From Juglans regia (taxonomy: Eukaryota > Streptophyta > Magnoliopsida > Fagales > Juglandaceae), in the NCBI RefSeq assembly GCF_001411555.2, contig NC_049909.1:2046001-2110000 (forward strand): a stretch of 64,000 bases of DNA, written 5' to 3'. Positions 47,760-59,519 of this stretch are shown piece by piece. The notes below the pieces were generated by a model. It searched no databases. It saw nothing but the letters and a program-made list of their open reading frames with translations, and was not told the DNA's origin. The position numbers were made by a program, and so were the translations under genes. How positions within the stretch are numbered: the stretch's first letter is position 1; each line of letters begins with the position of its first letter.

Positions 47760-47925
47760 TTTTAAGTACTTATCATTCCTTTGTGACTCTATTTCACCAC
47801 CTAATTGGAGTACTTCCCTGTTTGCCAATTGAAATAATAACTACATTTATCTAATTCTTGGAGTGGGAGTAGAAATCTTGAATTTAAACTTACATTATTA
47901 GAAATTGAACCCTCGTTAAGATGTG

Positions 47926-47956
<31 letters not shown>

Positions 47957-48381
47957 GCATACACATACATGATTAGTTAGGCCTCTATTTGCAACGCACG
48001 TATAACCCATTCAAAGTGTTGTTGCATATGAATTAGAACACTAGGCCATTAACATTGATAATAATTGAATAATTATGAACTAAACAAGTACCAAAATTTC
48101 TAATAATTTTGTCAATTATCTATCATAATTATATATTAATCCGCCAGTAGAAAATATTAAATCAAAACCTAAGGGTCGATTTTAGACGCTTCATCACAAA
48201 ATCATGCTATAAAATACAATCATTAAAATTTTTTTATGGCCTGACTAGCTACATCATTTTTCCTCAATTTCAAACTCGTAAAAGTTGCCCACAACACAAA
48301 ATTACGTATCCTATACTTTCAGGACAGCCATTTGCATTGGTATTGGTCAGCCATTTGCAAGGTCAAATTTTGGCTAATTAA
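47760..48381. other. Intergenic interval with (TA)n microsatellite
   Basis: Contains a TA repeat of about 30 bp at 47925-47956 interrupted by TGT. Otherwise A+T-rich with no gene seen. Confidence 0.7.
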
Positions 48382-48819
48382 GATCATGTTTGGATTGAAA
48401 CATGAGATGAGATGAGATGAGTTAAGATGATTTGTTAATAGTAGTGAGATTTGTGAGTTGAGATGGTTTTTGAAAATTTTGTGTGTTTGGATTGGAAGTG
48501 AGATGAGTTGGTTTTAAGTTGTCGGATAGGAGATAGACGTGGGTCTCACAAATAATCACGTAGTATTTGTAATGATATTGTTTTTTTTATAGATATATTT
48601 ATTTGTTGGAAAAGTTGAAGGCAGACATACTATGTTTTTGTTGTGTTGTTGATTTGAAAGAAAAGTTGAACATTTTTCTTCTTTTTTGCTGATCTTATGA
48701 AAAGTTACTATTTTAAATTTTGTCTTCTTGTAAAGCATCAAAAACTATTTTCAAATTAGCATGCGATTACCTTTTGGACAAGAATTGGTGTGAGATGAAC
48801 CTCAATCCAAACCACATCC
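48382..48819. mobile_element. MITE with TAA target duplication (TTTGGATTGA termini)
   Basis: Starts GATCATGTTTGGATTGA and ends TCAATCCAAACCACATCC, flanked by TAA at 48379-48381 and 48820-48822. The interior begins with four GAGAT(GA) units and TAGTAGTGAGATTTGTGAG. This GAGATGAG/AGTAGTGAG vocabulary recurs at 52500, 55410 and 57790. Size 438 bp. PIF/Harbinger-like by duplication type. Confidence 0.8.
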
Positions 48820-48822
48820 TAA

Positions 48823-50550
48823 GTAAAGTGCTCAGCATTGGATTAGTACACCCAATAGCCATCTAAAGTTTTAACTACAACAGCTCAACATATATGTTGA
48901 TGAACAGTAACTTAGCCATCCACTTTTCTTAATTTCTCTCCTCTTGAGCAGTCATGTTATGTTTTCGCATCCTGATTTCTCACATTCCTTACACAAAATT
49001 GATTCAGCTTCTACAAATTCTTTCATTTTTCTCCATCTTTGCTCCAATCTAAATATGTGTGAAATATGTGCTCGGTCTTTATCCGTTATAGTTTGTTTTG
49101 AAAATAAAAGCAAAAAAATAATAATTTAATTAAAATAAAAGATATTACCGTTATGCTATTAATTATAAAATTATTAGAAAAATTCACGTCATAAACTATG
49201 ATGATTAAAATAAAATATATTTTATTTTATTAAAAAATTAAATTAGTAGATCTGCAAAATATGTTGAAAAAATTTTAAAAATAATAAAAATTTAAAAATA
49301 AATAATATTTTATTATTATATAGAGTTTAGATGGATAATCTAAGATCAAGTTTTAAGTGGCATAGGTAAAAGAGAAAAAGTGAGATATTTGGCAAAGTTT
49401 GCCTAAAGAGATGGCCAAAATCCAATAATCAATTCGTATTTTGTTTTTTTAATAAATGATTTATCTTCTTCAGAAATGGGTTTCCTTAGGTAGAAAAAAG
49501 TTGCTAGTAATAGAGAAAAAAAATTCCAAGAGAAATAAAATGGCATAAAACAAAAAAAGACAACGAAGCATGTCAATTCGCAGCTGCATGAACTTTGTGT
49601 GTATGATAAGGCTGCCTGAGTTGATTGAATTTGAGATCTTCACATTCCTTAATAGTTTTGGTAACCAAATCCACATGAATTCCACAACAATCACTTTACC
49701 ATAGGTTTATTAATGATTCTTCTTCAAATTCTAGTACTTAAGATTCTCAATCACTTTTATTTTTATTTTTTTTAAGAAAATGCCTCATTTATATAATGCA
49801 CCACGGCCAAGGCCTTTAATTTATAATGATCCCACACTCTCAATCAAAGGAAAATATATAGAGGCATGAAGCTCTATGTCGATTGATTGAGGCTCATAAT
49901 TTTGACGAGACGAGTTTTCCTCATCGCCTAACAATGGCATCTAAATGCATTACCCATACAAATATGGTGGGTGAGTTTAAAGCTTGCCCATCAGGCCGTG
50001 AATGACGGTCGAGTTTGCCATAAAGAAAACTCACTAGCAAGCATGACACTCACCCGCCTGACTATGCATGGTGAGCACGGAGTCTAATCATGCAGACTTA
50101 AGTCCATCGAAAATAGCTTGACCCTGTAGTGAGTTGTCCTATGGCGGGCACTAACATTTCCTATCAAAGCAATGCGCTTGGATTGAGTAACTAATTATCT
50201 CGTGTATTGCTTTGGAAAATGAACCAAAGTATGCCGCCTCCCATGGCAAGCACAGGTCCCGCGTTGAGCACTGGTTCCCTAGTGCTTGCCTGTGCTAGCA
50301 TGGTAAGTTCAATTTTAAGGCATGTGTTGATGTAGTGTTTTGCAGGCCGAGCAGTAGCACGACAGCCAAGCTCACAAAACCTATGGCTAAGAGGAAGAAT
50401 GGGCTCTGATAACGTTTGGGGTCATTCCGATACCAAAGTCAGTGGATAATACTTGGGTGATGAAGAAAGCTAAGTAAATTGGTAAAATAGTAAAGGGTTC
50501 CGAGAGCCTTCCCGTAAGAAAGATATTGTTATTTATACCTAGTCTAGACC
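48823..50550. other. Interval without recognisable gene
   Basis: A+T-rich to 49800. From about 49860 the composition becomes more balanced, with text such as GGGCTCTGATAACG near 50400 that resembles non-coding repeat ends. The frames have no domain. Confidence 0.5.
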
Positions 50551-50558
50551 CAACTGCA

Positions 50559-50742
50559 AAGGGAGATCGTGGGGTGTCAGGTTGTGCTTGGGTCAGACCT
50601 GTTACCACCCTCTTGTTGTGATAGTGTGTCAGGTCACGGCTCAAACTACCAAGGGAGATTGTGGGGTGTCAGGTCGTGCTCGGATCAGACCTGCTGCTAC
50701 CCTCCTATTGTGACAAGGTGTCAGGTCGTGGTCGAGCTATCC
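50559..50742 (+). repeat. Two tandem copies of a 92 bp unit
   Basis: AAGGGAGATCGTGGGGTGTC at 50559 recurs as AAGGGAGATTGTGGGGTGTC at 50651. Both continue through AGGT(T/C)GTGCT, CAGACCTG and a CCCTC(T/C)(T/A)TTGTGA block. The second copy differs at about ten positions. Confidence 0.8.
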
Positions 50743-51508
50743 AATGGTATCTTTGGTAGTACGTCGTTGCATGCTGGGTAACCTAACACACATTGAATGC
50801 GGCATGTCTTGGGCATGGCGTGCCCACGATCAGATACACCTAGCTGCCTACACCCAATGGCGATAGCCTGCTATGTACCCTACGGCAAGGCTTGCCAGTT
50901 CATTAAGCCCCCAAGCAATCACTGCCTTATGATGGATTTCCTGGCGTGGTCGAGCTCGATTCCAAAGCCTTTCTGGATGGGCCTGTGGTTGTGGGCTCGG
51001 TACGCGAGTTCCCGGTCTGGGCTTCTGGCCTACTTTGTGTTTATGCCTAAGGGGCATGGCGTCTCCGCAACTTGGTCTCTTTGGGCTTGGGCTCCTCTCT
51101 TAGAGGCCCCCCCAATAGTATATTTGGGAACTAAATTGTTTTCAAACTATTTCATTACTATTTATAAACAATTCACTATTATTCAAAAATAGTTTATTAT
51201 TGTTTGTACTGTTCACTATTATTCACAAACTATTTCATTACTATTCACACATAATATGAAATATTCTTAATATCTAAACTTTAAGTTGGTAGTTTATTAT
51301 CTTATATAACAGAATTTACAGAAGTACGAAATACTATTTTTTTTTCAATAGAAAGATGGTCCATCTGGAACTCATACTTTCTTGCCATTGGTGAAAGTAT
51401 TTTGATTTGATAATATGTAATCTAAACTGTTAACTATTTACTTATGTATGTTTGGTGATTTTGTGAGATGATATAACAGTTAAGGTAATTTCTAACTCCT
51501 CGCCATTA
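50743..51508. other. Interval with a MITE-like fragment, no gene
   Basis: Balanced composition to 51110, then A+T-rich text with repeated TTCACTATTATTCA and CAAACTATTTCATTACTA words (51130-51250) that match interior parts of the window's GAGATGAG/ACTATTCACAAA MITE family. Confidence 0.5.
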
Positions 51509-52790
51509 TAAGATATTAAATTTTGCTGAGGTAAATTAAGTTTTGCATTATTGTCAAACATCCATTGACAATATTATTAAGTTAAAAGCACTTGAGTAAT
51601 CATGCAAGAGATTAACAGTTGGCTTAATTTTTTAGTGTGTATTAGTGTGTACATGTTGTTGTCATGATGATTTTGTTGAAGTTAGGTGTTTCCAAATTAG
51701 TGTATACATGTATAGTGCAGAAATGGACTTCAATGCAGGTATAGGCTATAGTCTGTTCTCTAAATTTTAGGAGACTATAGACTTAACTGTATAGACTATA
51801 TTTGATGCCATGCTAAAGTTTGATATTGGTTTATTATCTTATATGACAATTGATAGTTTGTATGATACTATCTCTGGTGCTATCTCATTGATATCACTAT
51901 ACTTTGTGACTCTATATGATGCTATCTCAATCTTAGTGAAATCTCTAGACTCTGATGCTATCTCTAATAGTTTATTTTATTTGATGAATTGTTATATAGT
52001 GTTAGCACATATCACATATGATATGAATGGACAATCCGAGATGTTTGTTAATTGTTATTGCAATTATTGAAAATCACCATTATGACATTAAATTTTGTTG
52101 AGGCAAATTAAATTTTGCATTATTGTGAAACATCCATTGACATTATTTCTAAGTTAAAAGTACTCGAATAATCATGCAAATGATTAAAAATTAACTTAAT
52201 TGTTTTAGTGTGTATCAGTGTATGTAGGTTGTTGTCATGCTAATTATGTTGATGTTTGGTGTTTTCAAATTAGTGTATGTAGGTATAGTGCAGAAATGGA
52301 CTTCACTGCAAGTATAGACTATAGTATGTTTTCTAAGTTTGTTGAAGTTTGTATGTATCTTAAGTCATAGTAGTTATCTTTGTTTATGAGCATCATATAG
52401 AGTCACATACTTAACTATCTTTGTAAACATAAATATAAACACTCTTTTAAGACTCTTATTATGAACAGAGATTGCTACTAAGATACCGGTTTGGATTGAG
52501 AGGTGAGTAGAGATGATCTCAACTCATCTTACTACTATTCAGAAATTTTAACTCACAAATTTTATTACTATTCACAAATTTATCTCTTCTTATTTTCTTA
52601 TGTAATCATTCACCTAAGTCTCTTAACTACTAGTTGATTATCTTATATGACAATTGATAGTTTTTATAATGTTGTAGCCTCTCTCTGTGATATCACTATA
52701 GTCTATGAATTTGTATGATGCTATCTTAATCTTAGTGATATTTGAGGATTGTTATATTGTGTTAGTACATCTGAGTGACACAAACATATG
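51509..52790 (+). repeat. Tandem segmental duplication, about 572 bp unit, second copy interrupted
   Basis: Unit 1 (51509-52080) and unit 2 (52081-52790) share two long blocks. One is 51509-51770 versus 52081-52343 (AAGTTTTGCATTATTGT / AAATTTTGCATTATTGT; AGTGCAGAAATGGACTTCA). The other is 51825-51950 versus 52625-52745 (ATCTTATATGACAATTGATA). Unit 2 carries extra sequence at about 52350-52620, including a GGTTTGGATTGAGAGG...TTACTATTCACAAATTT MITE fragment. No coding was seen. Confidence 0.8.
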
Positions 52791-53840
52791 AATGGACAAT
52801 ATTAAGGCCTGTTAATTGTTATTTGGGGGCATTTGTGGGCTTGTGGCCCATGGTTGTAAATTATATTCTCACATTCCCAACATATCACATGATGCTATAT
52901 TTGATTCTCTTTAAATGGAAGGGAAGGACCTCTAGAAAATAGCTTAGAAAGCAACTTTTCCTTCCCTTCTTTTTGGAGGCACATATTGATATAATCAAAA
53001 CTCTTTTTCTTTCTAACATTTTTGTTGGTTGCTAAGAAGAGCATTTCTGATGCTATCTCATACATGAATGGAAGATCCCATAGACCACATTTTTCATATT
53101 TACTTACCAAAAATAAAGCATTTGTGGCCCAATTTGTTTTGGAACTAGACTATCTCTAATGTAATTTGGCAATTGGGGTAAAAGAAATCTAATGATATCT
53201 ATGTGCTTGAAGTAAATGGAGGAAAGCTTGCAAGTTGCATAGAAAATGTGACTCGTGAAGACTGAAGACTTTAGAAAGTATCTTTGGTTTCAAAGTTTAA
53301 TGTTCCTTAATTTGTAAGCATTGTTAATTTGTTATATTGTATTTAATTTGCTGAATTGAAATTTAATGTACCATAATGTATCTAAGGCTTTGAGCGCTTG
53401 AGGCTCTTGATGTAATTTTGTATTTTATTGTTAATTTTTTATATTTTAAAGTTTGTATTTATTTTAAGTGTGTTATATTTTATTTAGAAATTAAAAAAAA
53501 AAAATCACACATCTTAAGCTAAGTCCAGCTAAGCTCGAGTTCATATTTCATGTAAACGAGTCGAGCTCAAATAGATTTTTGGACTTGGCATATAACTGAG
53601 CTGAGCCCAAGCCCGTTAGTATTTTAAACGAGACAAGCTCAGACATTATATGCTCGCTCGAACCCAGCTTGAATACAACTCTATGGAAGAGTCACACACA
53701 ACAGCTCGGTAAGATCTTAATTTTTAGAAAACACTCTAAGCAATTGCATGAGATTTGAGATATATTTCACATGCAACCCTAAACTCTTTTTCAATGTGAT
53801 CATCACTATACAATGACATTAATGCAACCAAGTACAGATA
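52791..53840. other. Interval without recognisable gene
   Basis: Contains GAGCTCGAG/CTCGAGT-like words at 53520-53680, a vocabulary common in plant dispersed repeats. The minus-strand frame 52895-53110 has no domain. Confidence 0.5.
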
Positions 53841-54122
53841 ATGCACAACTCGGTTTTCATAATACAAACTTTAAGCACTTTGTCTAATTCGGCATCGATG
53901 AGCACTTTATATGAGAAAATCTATTCATCATCTAGTTCTCTATCGCACACCACACACCAAACCCAGTCTTTGACATGTCACGGTTTGCTAAGCAAACCAA
54001 ACCCCCCTCCCATGCTTCTCTCTTCTCCTCTATCTTCTTCATTTTCTTTGCTTAACTATAATGAAATCAGACCCAAACCTCTTTCGTCTCAGAAGATGGC
54101 TAAACATCATCTTCATCATTGA
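53841..54122 (+). CDS. Small Ser/Pro/Leu-rich open frame, unknown
   Basis: Ninety-three codons from ATG 53841, with low-complexity SSSSSLSHTTHQTQS and LLSSPLSSSFSLL runs. I do not recognise the product. It could be a first exon, a fragment or chance; composition alone does not decide. Confidence 0.15.
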   Translation: MHNSVFIIQTLSTLSNSASMSTLYEKIYSSSSSLSHTTHQTQSLTCHGLLSKPNPPPMLLSSPLSSSFSLLNYNEIRPKPLSSQKMAKHHLHH

Positions 54123-54390
54123 GAATCCATTACAATAGATTCGTTCTTTATTGCTCTGAAGAGCATTTGGAAGAAGAAGTTAGAGAGGGAAATACTTGTG
54201 TTTCTTTCTCTCATATTTGTTCATCAAAGTGGGTGTTTTTGAATTTTTTTAGGTGGAGGATTGTAAGTGTGTAACTTCATTTTCGGTGCTCTCCATCCTA
54301 ATAAGACTGAAACTTTTACACATTGAAAAAGGTAGAAGGAAAAAGAAAATGAGAAAAATAAATTAACAGTCAATGTTGGAATTCACATAA

Positions 54391-54706
54391 TCAAGTTTCA
54401 TCTAAACAAAGGTAGGACTCTACTATGAGCTCAGGGCTCAATCTAAACATCAAGAGGCAAAACTCCATCTAACACCATCACCATCGAAGTCGCCTTCCTT
54501 TAACATAGAAAGCATATCTTCATCTCTCAAGTCGTGTGGGCCCAACAGAGCGGAGTTCCTCTTGAGGCCGTCGAAGGTGATGATCCCACTATCCACCAAC
54601 AGATCGAAGGCGTTGCACAGATCGCCATCAGGTCGTCCCCACCGAGCTTGTGGGCCATGGTTGGCAAGAAATATTGGAACTAGCTTTATGGGTTTTGGGA
54701 TGCCAT
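54391..54706 (-). pseudogene. PBP1/KIC-like EF-hand calcium-binding protein, frameshifted
   Basis: On the minus strand the likely old start is ATG 54706 (MASQNP) followed by two stops. Then come MAHKLGGDDLM, a frameshift near 54622, LCNAFDLLVD and ITFDGLKRNSALLG. The EF-hand loop GDFDGDG appears, then a second frameshift near 54465 (about 7 bp lost) before MEFCLLMFRLSPEL. Relatives (Arabidopsis PBP1 and KIC) are single-EF-hand proteins of about 120-135 residues that bind PINOID kinase or a kinesin. Here the start region is shortened and the C-terminal tail ends early at 54391. It has no intron; whether it is retroposed is undetermined, since family genes can be intronless. Confidence 0.8.
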
Positions 54707-54730
54707 TGCAGTTTATTGCTCGCACATAGA

Positions 54731-54764
54731 CAAGGAGAGAGAGAGAGAGAGGGAGAGAGAGAAG
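54731..54764 (+). repeat. (GA)n microsatellite
   Basis: GAGAGA runs broken by one GGG, directly upstream of the PBP1-like pseudogene in its own orientation, i.e. in its former 5' leader. Confidence 0.85.
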
Positions 54765-54839
54765 TTGTTAGGATATTATTAGGAGTGTGTAAATATACAA
54801 ATCTACATGGTAGGACTACGAGGAGGTTGGGATTTTGAA

Positions 54840-55409
54840 TGAGAGGCCATGGAAGACAATTAAGAACATTGACAATAGTTTTTGCATCTTCATATTTATA
54901 TAATATCTCTCTAAATTGTTCTACATTAGATTATGCATTTTTAAAATTTTACATAACTATGAATAGTTTGAAGAAATACTATTCACTTTTCAAACATTAT
55001 TTTACTGTTTGTTTTTCTCTCCTACCCATTAAAATCAATTTTATGAAATTTGTATTAAGATGATTTTGATATATGAAATTTGTATTAAGTTGTTGATATA
55101 AAGTGTTTTTAGTACATATTAATATTTATTGATTAAATTGGTCATTTTGATATATGAAATTGGTAATATTTAGATATATGAAATTGGTATTTTTGAGCAT
55201 ATGGTGCTAATTGTAAAATATATAAAAAATAATAATTTTAAGAAAAAATAAAAAATAAATTATTATTTAGTTCAAAGATGCATAATCTAATATGAGAGTT
55301 TTTCTTTATATATAAAATTAATTTTTAAAAAATGTAATTTTAAAAATATATATAAAAAAAAACCAATACAAATATTCTAAAGTACAAATAGGGAGAGGAT
55401 TGCGGTCTG
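54840..55409. other. A+T-rich interval without recognisable gene
   Basis: Contains a short direct repeat of GATATATGAAATTTGTATTAAG near 55040-55090 and similar ATATGAAATTGGTA units near 55155-55185. Confidence 0.55.
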
Positions 55410-55605
55410 GGGACGTTTTGATTCGAAGATGACTTGAGATGACTTGAAATGAGCTGAGATGAGTTGAGATTGATTATGAATAGTAATGAGATGAGTTGTG
55501 AATAGTATTGAGATTTGTGAGTTAAAGTTACTGAATAGTAATAAATAGTAGTGAGATGAGTTGAGATGAGCTGAGATGACTCGTTTCTTGGGGGCCAAGG
55601 GGGCT
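55410..55605. repeat. GAGATGAG-type MITE remnant
   Basis: A dense series of GA(G/C)ATGA(C/G)TTGAGATGA units with AATAGTAATGAGATGAG and AGTAGTGAGATGAGTTG, the interior vocabulary of the MITE family. The ends are not defined (perhaps TCTGGGGACGTTTTGA at 55408 and CTTGGGGGCCAAGGG at 55587). Confidence 0.6.
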
Positions 55606-56159
55606 GATTTGGATGTTTTGAAGAAAAAAAGAAAAAGAAATTACGTCATCATGGTGTGCGGTGCAGCTGTTGAATAACAGTGCTAATTAGGCATCAAAGA
55701 GTTACATGCCAAGTCCTCGGCATCTAGATTTTTTCGTCTTCTTTGGTTTTGCCGGTGATAGCAAAATAAGATTATTAGGCTCAAAGAGTTCCATGGACGG
55801 GAAATTGAAATTTTTGACAATTTCACGATCATATTACAAAATAAAAAAAGGAATAACTTTTGAAAATTAAAACCATTTATTTTATTTTATTTTATTTTTA
55901 TATCCCACCGATACGAAACCGTAACTCTTAAAAAACTTGGAGAGTTGGACTTGAGCAAAAGAGGTTAGGCATGGGCTCCCTTAGTGGGTTGGGTTGGTTT
56001 CCGGTGTGCCGGAACCGAAACCCAAACATAAATGCGGGTCAAGTTAAGACTCCAGGATTCAGGAAACGTTGCCCGTTATGGTGCATCACTTTAAAAAGCC
56101 TCTCATCTTTATAGATGTTATATCCTTGCTCTGTCGTTCACCGTTAGCCAGTTGCAACC
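55606..56159 (+). promoter_or_regulatory. Upstream region of the Iojap gene
   Basis: A+T-rich to 55900, then more balanced. CATCTTTATAGATG lies 55 bases before the ATG; no strong TATA box is evident. Transcription start unknown. Confidence 0.35.
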
Positions 56160-59100
56160 ATGGTAGTGGGCACTATGCTATCTGTCGCTAGCACAGGAGC
56201 CGGCACCGCAACTGAGTTTTTCGGCGAGTTCCGGCATCTGTGCCGTGTTGAATCGAAGTTCCGTCAAAGACCCAAAAGGATTTCTGTGCGCAAATGCATG
56301 GATGGGAATAATTTTTCACACCACAATTGCATTTATAGGGTGCCCAGTACCAGAAACTTTAATTTCAAGACAAGGGGCTCGTATTTGGTTATGGCAATTG
56401 GCAAAGAGGTAAGAGATAATGTTTTTTCCCCATTTCCCCTCCCCTCGTTGTTTTCATTTCAGTCTGTTTTGGTTTTGTCTACTTTGGTTCGAAAGTAATA
56501 CGTTTGGTTGATAACGTTTTGGGTTGTGGGATATGGGAACTCTACTCGGCTCAGCTTTGTTAAGTGGTGGTTCTATTTCTATTTTGTTTGCTAGTTTGAG
56601 TTATATAAACTTTGTTCGGGTGCTGTGAAAACTGAGGAAAGCTTAGAAAAATGTTTTATGTCTAATGTTGTTCTATGTTTTAGTTGTCCGAAAATAGTTT
56701 GATGATGCACAATTTTTGTAGTTCTCGAACGTATCTAATCTAAAATATAACAATAACAGGCAACACTATTCTATCCACCTTATTATCGTCAAGCATAAAA
56801 ATTGCTTAAGAGCACGTAAGGGTCTCACAAAGCATAGAATCACGTGAAAGAGTTGCCCTTAACCGTTCAATTCATGCCTCCTGGACTCCTTGACTTGGAG
56901 CAAACTATATCTCAACTCACAGCTCCTCAGGATTAGACTAAACCCAACTTCCTCCGCGAAGCTGCTTTCCTTGTGCAAAGGATGGACAAACTTTATAATC
57001 ATTGATTTTGTGTGACAGCAAGAGAGTTTATCAGTGGTGGTTGCTGGATATAGGGTGGATACTATAGCTGAGTGATAGTGTTTCGGGAAGGAAGAAAGAA
57101 TTGAGTAAAGTTCCTCTCTGATCTGGAGTGCCTGAGGCTTTAATAAACAGGTTGGACCAAAGTCTAACTGTCCAAAATCAATGGTAATAAATGGCTAATC
57201 CACCAAGGCTCAAATCTGATGAAAGAAAAAGAGGCAAATAACTCAGTGGTTATAAACAGCTGATCCAGCTAAGGGTTGATTGAGAGAGGTGCATAACTTG
57301 GTCAGATGGGAAAATGAGGCAGTTTTCATTAGTGTGAAAGATATCTTAGTTGATTCTATGCAAACCTATCCTCCAAGGAGTAAAATTCGCTAAAATGGTT
57401 TATTCTTTGAGCTTTGGCTATGTTATGCCACTCAAGTGTGGTCCGAGGACTGGCATTGACTATTTTCCCCAAGTAATGAAAGACCTGAACAAGTTCCATC
57501 GTGATTATGGCCAGTGGGTTCAAGGTTGGAGATCATGACACTTGTCATCTATCATTAGGAGAAAGATCACTCGAAGAAACAACTTAGTCTTACCGAGGAA
57601 AATGTTGCAGCCAAAGTTTACATCTTGGGTAGAGTCCCACTTATTTGTCTTCACTTAACTCTTTGAGTCAACAATCCTCAAGAATTTTCCAATAGTGGTT
57701 GTCAAGGTAGGCTGAGGCCATTGGTTTATTTCCTTGATGCCACCCAATGCACAATACATACATAACACATATGTAGGAATATTTAGGGCATATTTGGGTA
57801 ATGAGATGAGATGAGAATTATATGAATAGATTTTTTTTTTTTTTTTTTTTTTTTTATCGGTAAACAAAATTTTGTTAATCGTAAGAATAGGCATAAGCCC
57901 AATTATACAAGACACACAAGAGCATCGCCTGAGCATACTAGAATTATGTGAATAGTAGTGTAATGGTTTGTGAATAGTAATGAAATGGTTTAACTTAAGA
58001 TGTTTTATTGGGTTTTGAGAAACAAGCGAGAAAAAGTTAAATAAAAATATTATAAAGTTAAAATATTGTTTGAATATAATGTTTAATATTATTTTTGTTT
58101 TGAAATTTGAAAACTTTGTATTGTTTTTTGTATTTTGTTTGGAAGTTTAGGAAAATTGTAATGATTAGGTAATGATTAGATGAAAAAGTTGAATATTTGA
58201 AATTGAAAAGTGTTTTGTATTTGACTGATGTTTAGGAAAGAAATTATGAGTGCCCAAAAATAGCCTTAGTAACTAGGAAGGTAATTAACTCTAACACATA
58301 TGCAGAGTTAATTTAGAGAAAATGAATGGCAGAAGTGGTGGATTCCTTTGGTTTTGACTTTTTTATTTGACCCTAAAATTTTTGTCACCTACACCTCTCA
58401 ATTACTCTCATACTGCTCAGATTTTTTCTTTAGTGGTAGGGGAGGTGGGAGAATGATGTTCGATGTTTTAACCAAGGATGTTTGATTGAAATATTTGTTT
58501 TCAATGCTAAAAGTTTTTCTTGTTTGAAGTACCTGGATACCATTGAGGTAATTGTTTGCATCACTGACCTGAGTAATATATTTTGCAGAATGTAAGTGAA
58601 GATACAGATGATACATATGATGACTTGTTTAATAAATTTGGAAAGGTGGTGTTCAGGAGAAAAGACCAAAAGCCTCACAGTGAAGAGGTTGATGATGATG
58701 CTGAAAGCTTATCATGTAAGGTCATTTTGCAGTCAATTTGAAATTAAGATTCCAACATAATGTTGACCCATCTCGTCCAATTTTGGACCCCATAATCCAT
58801 CCTGGCCAATATCTCTTTTCGTCCTAGTTTAAGAGTGCTCCATGCTGGATTACTGCATTACGCATATGGAAGTTTCCCACTAAAAAGAATGAAAAAAAAA
58901 AAGAAAACAGAAGGTCTTGGGCAAATCTTTTTAAAAAATTATTGTGTATTGAAAATTGTATTTTTTGTACCTCCAGCATGAAGTTCAAACTACTGCCAAC
59001 TTTTAATGATTGTTACACTGCCTGGGTTACCAATTCCGAATTCCCTTCTTATTCTTGCTAACCCCTCCAAAATCCCCCCGCCCCCCCCCCCGCCCGGTGG

Positions 59101-59480
59101 CCATATATCACCTCATCACCCTCTCCAGGGACATATTCTGCCCCTATGCATAAATTCATGTATATACTCAAAACTCCTAAACTTGAAACCTGGGAAATGT
59201 AATTCAAGTAGCTAATCTGAATTAATTTGTAAGGGCCTTGAAGAGTTTTGTTTTGTTAAAAGGCCTTGTACAATTGCTATGGAAATTACCGAGTCCCTTT
59301 TAATTCTTCTCTGAAATCACTTAGTGATCTCCAATTGGAGAATGAGGATGATTTGATTTCTTACACTATGAATTCATGATACCGTAAAGTTCTCTAAGTT
59401 TTTCTTGCACAGATCATGTGCTTATTACTAAAATCTGAAAGCAGAAAGAAACCATAGAACCCAAGCAATACCAACTTAAG

Positions 59481-59519
<39 letters not shown>

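Larger units (their letters stand above)
56409..58588 (+). other. Intron 1 of the Iojap gene
   Basis: 2.18 kb, GT-AG, phase 0. It hosts a Tourist-like MITE (57786-58265) with an L1 tail nested in it. The frame at 57350-57538 (SFGYVMPLKCGPRTGID) has no recognised domain. Confidence 0.8.

Noticed and set aside
57350..57538. Possible additional exon in Iojap intron 1
   Set aside because: The family joins exon 1 to the acidic exon 2 directly; the peptide has no known match and lacks clear splice borders.
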